This document shows positions 52,389 to 57,749 of a stretch of 57,749 nt of DNA, one piece after another. The DNA is taken from assembly GCA_019117185.1 (NCBI GenBank), contig DXAF01000057.1, positions 1 through 57,749 of the forward strand, given 5' to 3'. How positions within the stretch are numbered: the stretch's first letter is position 1; each line of letters starts with the position of its first letter. This DNA comes from Candidatus Limosilactobacillus intestinipullorum (GTDB lineage Bacteria; Bacillota; Bacilli; Lactobacillales; Lactobacillaceae). The translations under genes were made by a program, and so were the position numbers. Under the pieces are notes generated by a model. That model saw only the letters and a list, made by a program, of their open reading frames with translations. It did not search any database and had not been told where the DNA came from.

Positions 52389-53312
52389 TTATTTTCTTAA
52401 CCAATCATCGACGAAGGCCTTAATATCTTCAACACGATCCTGCCCGCTGACCAGGTCAAACCAGTGCACTGGCATCTGGTTTCGAAACCAGGTGAGCTGG
52501 CGCTTGGCGTAGTGACGGGAGTCTTGCTTCACCTTGGCGATTGCCGCATCCCGGGTTACTTTCCCCCGGAAGTAGGGGAAAAACTCATGGTAGCCGATCC
52601 CCTTCCCGGCTGGCAGATCCGCCCCGCCCTGGTCATAGAGCCAGCGGGCTTCTTGTTCGAGGCCCTGGTCCATCATCTGGTCGACCCGCTGGTTGATCCG
52701 CTGGTAGAGGACCGGCCGGGCGGTGTTAAGCCCGATTAGCAAGAAGTCGTCTTGGGGTGCCGACTGGGGCTGGCTGGAGAAGGGCCGGCCGGTCTTTTCT
52801 ACCACCTCGATAGCCCGGATCAGGCGACGGCGGTTGCCCACCGGGATCTGCTGGCTGGCAGCCGGGTCAATCTTGGCCAGGTGGTGCCAGAGGTAGTCAT
52901 TCCCCTTGGCAGCAGCTACCTGGTTCCAGTGCTGGCGGATGGCCGCCGACTGGTCATCAAAGTGGTCACTACCCAGGGCCAGGTTTTCGGTCAGTGCCTG
53001 GAGGTAAAAGCCGGTCCCACCGGCGATGATTGGCAGGCGGCCCCGGGCGGTAATGTCGGCGATCCACTGGCTGGCAGCGGCCTTAAAGCGGGCGGCCGAG
53101 TAGCGTTCGTCAACCGTACAGATGTCAATGAGGTGGTGGGGTATCCCCGCCATTTCAGCCGGGGTAACCTTCGCCGTCCCGATGTCGAGGTGCCGGTAGA
53201 CCTGCATCGAGTCACCCGAGATCACTTCACCATTTTCCGCCTGGGCCAGCCGGATTGAAAGGGCCGTCTTACCCACCGCGGTAGGGCCCACAATTGCAAT
53301 AACCTTGTTCAT
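52389..53312 (-). CDS. miaA: tRNA dimethylallyltransferase
   Basis: MiaA adds dimethylallyl to A37 of tRNAs reading UNN codons. The 307-residue protein has the P-loop GPTAVGKT at 9-16, GDSMQVYRHLDIGTAK, PIIAGGTGFYLQAL and QDSRHYAKRQLTWFRNQ at the C-terminal tRNA-binding part. Its neighbour glnA is the usual downstream partner apart from the missing glnR. Confidence 0.97.
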   Translation of the reverse strand: MNKVIAIVGPTAVGKTALSIRLAQAENGEVISGDSMQVYRHLDIGTAKVTPAEMAGIPHHLIDICTVDERYSAARFKAAASQWIADITARGRLPIIAGGTGFYLQALTENLALGSDHFDDQSAAIRQHWNQVAAAKGNDYLWHHLAKIDPAASQQIPVGNRRRLIRAIEVVEKTGRPFSSQPQSAPQDDFLLIGLNTARPVLYQRINQRVDQMMDQGLEQEARWLYDQGGADLPAGKGIGYHEFFPYFRGKVTRDAAIAKVKQDSRHYAKRQLTWFRNQMPVHWFDLVSGQDRVEDIKAFVDDWLRK

Positions 53313-53418
53313 TTTCTAACTTCCTTATAAACTTCTAAATTTGCTTCGAATTACTGGTAAAAAATCACCAAGACGGTCATAATAGAGGTAAACCTGATAA
53401 CAAAGGAGGAATACCTAA

Positions 53419-53595
53419 ATGAAGACATTAACTAAGGGATTCTTAATCGGTACGGCATCAACGTTAGCCGCCATTGCAAGTGGCGCGCTGGCCTTCCACA
53501 AGACCGTCATTAAACCAGTTGAAGAAGAAGAAATCAAGTTTGATGAGAACCGTCGGGCAGCTACCCGTAAGAACCGGTCCGCTCACCAATTCTAA
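53419..53595 (+). CDS. DUF3042 family protein, 58 aa
   Basis: MKTLTKGFLIGTASTLAAIA begins the protein, which has one hydrophobic helix (about 7-27, likely membrane anchored) followed by HKTVIKPVEEEEIKFDENRR and a basic end. This is a small family found in lactobacilli and relatives, of unknown function. AAAGGAGG lies 8 bases before the ATG. Confidence 0.85.
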   Translation: MKTLTKGFLIGTASTLAAIASGALAFHKTVIKPVEEEEIKFDENRRAATRKNRSAHQF

Positions 53596-53662
53596 TTTCA
53601 TCACTATTATATAGAATCACCGCCGAACTTGCCGCAATAATTGCGAAAAAGACGGTGAATTA

Positions 53663-53715
53663 AAAATCGGCGCCGAGCAGTTACGGATTATCCCGTATGC
53701 TCGGCGCCGATTTTT
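53663..53715. terminator. Bidirectional terminator between DUF3042 and the rhodanese-like gene
   Basis: AAAAATCGGCGCCGAGCA pairs perfectly with TGCTCGGCGCCGATTTTT, extended by TACGG/CCGTA, and gives T runs on both strands. It serves two convergent genes. Confidence 0.85.
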
Positions 53716-53747
53716 GATATTGGTTCCCCCAACCGGGCCACCAATGA

Positions 53748-54161
53748 TTAATACTTATTCTTCTTCGTCTTACCGTCCCATTCACGGTAACCGTTCCGCA
53801 GGATGTAGAGCTTGTCATAGCCGTGCTTGCTTAAGAAAGCCGCCGCCTGGGTCGACAGGGTCATCGAGTCATCGTACAGGTAAACCGGCAGATCCGGCCG
53901 TAATTCCCCGTACTGCTGACGAAGGTAGATGTAGGGCAGGTTGCGGGCCCCGAGGATGTGCCCCGCAGCGAAATCCTTTTCCTGACGGAGGTCAATTACC
54001 TGGGCCTTCCGCAGTCCCTTTTGAAAGTCTTCCTGGTCTAAGACGGTCGCGTAGTGGTTGCGCCGCCAGTAACCCCATCCCCAGCTGATCAGCCAGACAA
54101 GGATAATGACGATAACGACGATGTTAACAGCTAAAAGTCCATTACTAATTCCTAGTACCAC
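53748..54161 (-). CDS. Membrane-anchored rhodanese-like protein without the active cysteine
   Basis: The protein has an N-terminal membrane helix (LLAVNIVVIVIILVWLISWG) and a rhodanese domain (AQVIDLRQEKDFAAGHILGA, YDKLYILRNGYREWDG). The active-site loop reads YLYDDSMTLST where sulfurtransferases have Cys followed by a loop of small residues; no Cys occurs in the domain, so it is probably not a sulfurtransferase. The GTG at 54161 is preferred, with AGGAG 10 bases before it; a GTG overlapping the glk stop is the alternative. It follows glk, as in B. subtilis relatives. Confidence 0.85.
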   Translation of the reverse strand: MVLGISNGLLAVNIVVIVIILVWLISWGWGYWRRNHYATVLDQEDFQKGLRKAQVIDLRQEKDFAAGHILGARNLPYIYLRQQYGELRPDLPVYLYDDSMTLSTQAAAFLSKHGYDKLYILRNGYREWDGKTKKNKY

Positions 54162-54179
54162 GATTGATGCGCTCCTCAC

Positions 54180-55148
54180 TTAGGCTTGTTCAAATTGACG
54201 GGCCAATGATGCCGCACCGATCACACCGGCATCATTACCTAATTTAGCCAGCTTCAGCTTAGTGGACGTTCGAACCGTTGGGAAGGCGAACTTCTCAAAG
54301 TTCTTTTGGACCCGCTTGAGCAGGAAGTCACCGGCTGCGGAAACCCCACCACCAATAACCAGGTATTCAGGGTTCAAGGCGTTGGACAGGTTAGCACAAG
54401 CCAGGCCAAGGTAGAAGGCCATTTCGTCAACCACCGTGTTGGCCAGGTAGTCGTTTTGCTTAGCCAGGTCGAAGACGATCTTGGAAGTGATCTCGTCACC
54501 GTTGTCGATCATGGCCTTCAAGCGGCTGTTACCCTCGTATTCTTCCGCCTTATCTTGGGCGATGTGAACCACCCCAGTAGCGGAAGCGTATTGTTCTAGG
54601 CACCCACGGTTACCACAAGTACACAGGTAACCGTTAGGCTTGACGATCATGTGACCGACTTCACCACCGGCACCAACAACCCCGTGAACCAAACGGCCGT
54701 TGGAGATCAAGCCCCCACCGACACCGGTCCCTAAGGTAATGAAGGCCACGTCGTCACCTTCGTTACCGGCACCCTTCCAACGTTCACCAAGGCCGGCCAC
54801 GTTGGCATCGTTATCGAGGGCGAACTTCATGCCCGTCCCCTCTTCGATCTGTTCCTTGACGTGTTGGGTCGTCTTCCAGTTCAGGTTGAAGGCACCGACA
54901 ACGGTCCCTTCTTCCCGGTCGATGGTCCCGGGCGTCCCCATCCCGATACCAACGAATTGGTCAGGGGTCATCTTGTACAGGTCAAGGTGGTGGTTGATTG
55001 AGTCGATAATGTCGGGAACAATGTGGGAACCATCATCTAAAATGTTTGTCCGGATGGACCACTTTTGTTGGATTTCACCGTCCTGGGTCAGGATTGCGAA
55101 CTTAATCGTGGTCCCACCTAAATCAACACCGAATAATTTCTTTGCCAT
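54180..55148 (-). CDS. glk: Glucokinase, ROK family
   Basis: This is ATP-dependent phosphorylation of glucose that entered without PTS. The 322-residue protein starts MAKKLFGVDLGGTTIKFAIL with the phosphate loop DLGGTT at 9-14. It has GIGMGTPG, GTGVGGGLI and the ROK zinc motif CTCGNRGCLEQYAS. The frame is open 43 codons upstream, but GAGGAAAG before this ATG and homology fix the start. Confidence 0.96.
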   Translation of the reverse strand: MAKKLFGVDLGGTTIKFAILTQDGEIQQKWSIRTNILDDGSHIVPDIIDSINHHLDLYKMTPDQFVGIGMGTPGTIDREEGTVVGAFNLNWKTTQHVKEQIEEGTGMKFALDNDANVAGLGERWKGAGNEGDDVAFITLGTGVGGGLISNGRLVHGVVGAGGEVGHMIVKPNGYLCTCGNRGCLEQYASATGVVHIAQDKAEEYEGNSRLKAMIDNGDEITSKIVFDLAKQNDYLANTVVDEMAFYLGLACANLSNALNPEYLVIGGGVSAAGDFLLKRVQKNFEKFAFPTVRTSTKLKLAKLGNDAGVIGAASLARQFEQA

Positions 55149-55179
55149 TATAACTTTCCTCCTGGATTTGATAGTTAAG

Positions 55180-55419
55180 TTAGTATAAGCGGCCGCTTGC
55201 TTCGCGGCGCGCTTCTTCGCGATGCTCCTTGCGAAGAACCAGCTTGGCTTTCGCGTAGGTCTGCCGGTCGACGACACCTGCCTGGTAGAGGTTGTCTAAT
55301 TCAATCGCCATCAGTTCAATATCATACAACCGTTTGCCCACATACACAAAGACATCAAATTGTTTTAATAATTGCTGGACATCATATAATGTCCGGTACT
55401 CACGTGGTAGCTTTGCCAT
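55180..55419 (-). CDS. yqgQ: YqgQ family protein
   Basis: The 79-residue DUF910 protein has YDVQQLLKQFDVFVYVGKRL and DIELMAIELDNLYQAGVVD. It is a small helical bundle of unknown role, consistently found between the rhomboid protease and glucokinase genes in Firmicutes. Confidence 0.93.
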   Translation of the reverse strand: MAKLPREYRTLYDVQQLLKQFDVFVYVGKRLYDIELMAIELDNLYQAGVVDRQTYAKAKLVLRKEHREEARREASGRLY

Positions 55420-55423
55420 CTCA

Positions 55424-56083
55424 TCAGCTCACTTTTAAGAATAATGCCACTAGCCCCACGACTAACACCACCGTCGCGATTAATCGCTCAAGCATGTTAA
55501 CCCGGCCAAGGCGGGGTGCCGCAACGGTATAGGCGGCCAAAAAGCCCCCCAGCAATCCACCGATGTGGCCCGCCAGGTCAATCCCAGGGACCATCAGGTC
55601 GGTCACGATGTTTAAGACGACCAGGATTAAAAACTGCCGACTTAATATCCGGATAGCCTGGTTTTCCCGAAACGACATCCCCAGCATGATAAAGGCCCCA
55701 AACAGGCCGAAGATCGCCGTGCTGGCCCCGGCCGAAATACCAGCGGGCAGCCAGTCGGCACTCAAGAGGTTCCCCGCCAGGGCACTGATGAAGTAAATCA
55801 CCAGCATCCGCCAGTGACCAAACAGCTGCTCAATGTACATCCCAATAAAGTAGAGGGTAATACTATTGATCAAAATGTGGGCAAAGCCGATGTGGACAAA
55901 TACCGGGGTGATCAGCCGCCACCATTGCCCCGCGTGAACTAAGCCCGCCTGTAAGGCCCCAAACTGGAGTAGAACCGCCGGGTGCGTGGAGCCACCGGCC
56001 AACGTCATCAGGACGTAGACCACCACCTGGATGGCGATCAGCGTCACCGTCACCGGGTTACTCTTCCAAAAACTAGCCTTCAT
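55424..56083 (-). CDS. gluP: Rhomboid family intramembrane serine protease
   Basis: The 219-residue protein has six or seven membrane helices. The catalytic Ser is in GASTAIFGLFGAF (about 135-147) and the partner His in DLAGHIGGLLGG. WWRLITPVFVHIGFAHILIN is the conserved L1 region. It lacks the long soluble domain of B. subtilis GluP (YqgP). It is 3 bases downstream of the cyclo-ligase gene. Confidence 0.92.
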   Translation of the reverse strand: MKASFWKSNPVTVTLIAIQVVVYVLMTLAGGSTHPAVLLQFGALQAGLVHAGQWWRLITPVFVHIGFAHILINSITLYFIGMYIEQLFGHWRMLVIYFISALAGNLLSADWLPAGISAGASTAIFGLFGAFIMLGMSFRENQAIRILSRQFLILVVLNIVTDLMVPGIDLAGHIGGLLGGFLAAYTVAAPRLGRVNMLERLIATVVLVVGLVALFLKVS

Positions 56084-56086
56084 CCG

Positions 56087-56641
56087 CTAGTTCTCCGCGA
56101 GTGTGATCACCTGGCCCACGACTTGATCATGGTCCTCCGCCGACCACTCGCCGCTACCGGCAAGCTGGGTCGGCAGTGCCAAGGAAATCGTCTTCCCCTG
56201 GTACTTGCTGAGGTAGCGGTCGTAATAACCACCGCCAAAGCCTAACCGCTGGCCATCCTCGGTAAAGGCCACCCCGGGGACCACCATGAGGTCAATCTCG
56301 TCGGGACCATATACCCGGCCATCCTGCGGTTCTAAGATACCAAAACTGGTCTCTTCAAATGTCGTATTTTCCTTCAACTCCACAAACTCCATCTGGCGTT
56401 GGGGCAAGGTGCGTGGGACCACAACTGTCCGTCCTTCATGCCGGGCGTGCAGGATCAGCGGCGCGGTGTCAATCTCAAAGGACTGGCTCAGGGTCAAGGC
56501 AATCACCTTTGCACCCATCCACGCGGGCTGGTCATACAGCTCCGATGCCAAACGTTTCTCTTCGCCGAGCCGCGTATTAACATCCAGCTGCTGAAGCCGG
56601 GCAATGTAGGCCTGACGCAGTTCTGATTTTGAATACGTCAT
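56087..56641 (-). CDS. 5-formyltetrahydrofolate cyclo-ligase
   Basis: The enzyme returns 5-formyl-THF to the folate pool with ATP. The 184-residue protein ends with the motif GQRLGFGGGYYDRYLSKYQG and has DLMVVPGVAFTEDG. It is first in the fcl-gluP-yqgQ-glk-rhodanese run, matching B. subtilis yqgN gene order. Confidence 0.93.
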   Translation of the reverse strand: MTYSKSELRQAYIARLQQLDVNTRLGEEKRLASELYDQPAWMGAKVIALTLSQSFEIDTAPLILHARHEGRTVVVPRTLPQRQMEFVELKENTTFEETSFGILEPQDGRVYGPDEIDLMVVPGVAFTEDGQRLGFGGGYYDRYLSKYQGKTISLALPTQLAGSGEWSAEDHDQVVGQVITLAEN

Positions 56642-56658
56642 TATTCTACAATCTCCCC

Positions 56659-56687
56659 TTTATACTAATAATGATAAACGGTTTCAA
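56659..56687 (-). promoter_or_regulatory. Candidate promoter of the cyclo-ligase-glk operon
   Basis: TTGAAA and TATAAA are spaced by 17 bases. The start site would fall inside the GGGGAG ribosome site, leaving a leader of only about 10 bases, so the true promoter may lie elsewhere. Confidence 0.45.
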
Positions 56688-56749
56688 TAAAACATTATCA
56701 CCGCTCACCCATTAATTTGCAAGCGTTTTTTCCACAAAACGGGCCCCGC

Positions 56750-57085
56750 TTACTCGTGGGCTGGCTGGTTGAGCCGTCCGTACAGGTGGACGATCTCTTC
56801 GGCCAGGTCAACGTAAGTAATCGCCGTCATCAAATGGTCCTGGGCGTGGACGATCAGGAGGGTGAGCTCCACCTTCTTACCCTGGGCTTCGGCCGTCAGC
56901 ATCTTCGTTTGGATGTTGTGGGCCTCGTTGAGGGTCGCTTGGGCCGTGGCGAGCTGCTGCTTGGCCACCGTCATTTTACCCGCCCGGGCCGCGGCCAAGG
57001 CTTTTTTAGCGGCTTTTTTGGCATCCCCCGCATTGACCATCAACTGCATTGCTTGGGCCAGGGCCGCCGATTGTTCTTCTGCCAT
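56750..57085 (-). CDS. PTS lactose/cellobiose-family IIA component
   Basis: This is the 111-residue phosphocarrier of the lactose/cellobiose PTS type. LIVHAQDHLMTAITYVDLAE carries the phosphorylated His, and MQLMVNAGDAKKAAKKALAAA is the N-terminal helix pair. The IIB and IIC genes are not adjacent, so it is an orphan that must work with distant partners or in regulation. It starts only 24 bases after the rpmG terminator, with no space for a promoter between. Confidence 0.92.
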   Translation of the reverse strand: MAEEQSAALAQAMQLMVNAGDAKKAAKKALAAARAGKMTVAKQQLATAQATLNEAHNIQTKMLTAEAQGKKVELTLLIVHAQDHLMTAITYVDLAEEIVHLYGRLNQPAHE

Positions 57086-57108
57086 CTTAATCGCTCCTTT
57101 TCAGATTT

Positions 57109-57148
57109 AAAAAAATCCTGCTAACAGCAGATCGCTATCGGCAGGATT
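57109..57148 (-). terminator. Terminator after rpmG
   Basis: AATCCTGC and GCAGGATT pair around a 19-base loop, with TTTTT following. The stem is short, so read-through into the IIA gene is plausible. Confidence 0.65.
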
Positions 57149-57165
57149 AAAGTGGTGAAACTAAA

Positions 57166-57315
57166 TTACTTAGTTTCGCGGTGCAAAGTCACCTTTTGTT
57201 CCCGTGGGCAGTACTTGTTTAATTCAAGACGGTCGGGATTGTGACGACGGTTCTTACTAGTTAAGTAAGTCCGTTCATGGCATGAAGTACATTCAAGTGT
57301 AATGTTAACACGCAT
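57166..57315 (-). CDS. rpmG: 50S ribosomal protein L33
   Basis: The 49-residue protein starts [20 protein letters not shown] and has [33 protein letters not shown] and a single later Cys (KYCPREQ) leave only a partial zinc site, so it is an incomplete version of the C-plus form. AGGTTTC precedes the ATG. Confidence 0.95.
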   Translation of the reverse strand: MRVNITLECTSCHERTYLTSKNRRHNPDRLELNKYCPREQKVTLHRETK

Positions 57316-57380
57316 GAGTTGAAACCTCCAAACATATTTTTAATCTTTAATTGGTTATTTACGTAACCCTAACTCGTACA

Positions 57381-57389
57381 ACTATATCA
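57381..57389 (-). promoter_or_regulatory. Extended -10 promoter of rpmG
   Basis: TGATATAGT matches the extended -10 pattern TGnTATAnT; the -35 region is poor. It lies about 65 bases before rpmG. Confidence 0.5.
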
Positions 57390-57452
57390 TTTATTGACCA
57401 GTTTGGCTAGTCCTTTGCCAAACTTTGTTAAGGGAAATTCCTTGACAGCCCC

Positions 57453-57749
57453 TTAATTCGTGCTGTCATCGGCCTGGCTCGAATTACGAACCGTCTTCCA
57501 ATAAGCCTGGAAGATCTGCTTGGCCATGGTGATGTTGGCTTCCCCATCATCATTCGTACAGCCCGGAATAGCCAGGGCCACAACAACTTGCGGGTTCTTC
57601 GAAGGCGAGAAACCGGCAAAACTCAGGGTCGTCGTTTCATGACCATTGGAAATCGTCTGCGCCGTCCCGGTCTTCCCGGAAACGGATGGCTTGACGCTCG
57701 CCAGGTTCTTACCAGTAACGTAGGCATTAGACCCGTGAGTAACCAGGTA
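57453..57749 (-). CDS. Penicillin-binding protein, C-terminal end (partial)
   Basis: The last 98 residues of a class B transpeptidase show SVSGKTGTAQTISNGHET with the KTG motif of the active site, then LSFAGFSPSKNPQVVVALAI. It is cut by the window end. The sequence suits a monofunctional PBP2-type enzyme, but the subtype cannot be decided from this part. Confidence 0.9.
   Translation of the reverse strand, partial: YLVTHGSNAYVTGKNLASVKPSVSGKTGTAQTISNGHETTTLSFAGFSPSKNPQVVVALAIPGCTNDDGEANITMAKQIFQAYWKTVRNSSQADDSTN

Noticed and set aside
55149-55277. Upstream extension of glk
   Set aside because: The sequence is low in homology, overlaps yqgQ and has no ribosome site, whereas MAKKLFGVDLGG is the standard N terminus.

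Overview
The window looks like a chromosomal stretch from a GC-rich member of the Lactobacillaceae, most likely a Limosilactobacillus-type species. The evidence is the Firmicutes gene order (rpsP-khpA-rimM-trmD, smc-ftsY-ylxM-ffh, rpoZ-coaBC-priA-fmt-rsmB-stp-prkC-rsgA-rpe-thiN, rplU-prp-rpmA), the LPQTG/MucBP surface-protein remnants, and a small DUF3042 protein. Genus is inferred from gene content and GC, not from rRNA. Nearly every gene is on the minus strand, so the window lies on one replichore. I see no prophage, intact insertion sequence or CRISPR array.

Layout from left to right. 1-730: a small hypothetical gene and a divergent pair of small RNAs with mutual complementarity. 730-4521: rplS, an amino acid permease, and the ribosome-maturation group trmD, rimM, khpA, rpsP. 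4604-5435: a truncated LPXTG protein and the first copy of a palindromic repeat. 5436-13051: the SRP/chromosome-segregation cluster ffh, ylxM, ftsY, smc, rnc. 13153-13367: the second repeat copy. 13385-18947: acpP, plsX, recG, fakA and an Asp23 protein. 19118-31310: rpmB and the long thiN-to-gmk run, which combines translation, Ser/Thr kinase signalling, replication restart, coenzyme A synthesis and transcription. 31474-31818: an isolated plus-strand gene behind a LexA-type operator. 31907-41094: recN-argR-tlyA-ispA-xseBA-folD-nusB-asp23, a 2H-phosphoesterase-like gene and pepP. 41162-42116: rpmA-prp-rplU. 42345-43247: an orphan TetR regulator and tRNA-Arg(TCT).

43463-49034 is the accessory part. 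It holds a decayed repeat-rich LPXTG adhesin, an uncharacterised three-gene overlapping cassette, a 41-residue gene with a palindromic operator-like site, a 104-bp palindrome and the tail of a DUF4143-type ATPase. 49073-57749 returns to core genes: gltX, glnA with a structured leader and no adjacent glnR, miaA, DUF3042, a rhodanese-like protein without its cysteine, glk, yqgQ, a rhomboid protease, 5-formyltetrahydrofolate cyclo-ligase, an orphan PTS IIA, rpmG and the 3-prime end of a penicillin-binding protein.

The least explained signals are the divergent complementary RNA pair at 325-620, the three-gene cassette at 45764-48192, the SOS-type gene at 31474, and the dispersed palindromic repeats beside decayed surface-protein and ATPase genes.
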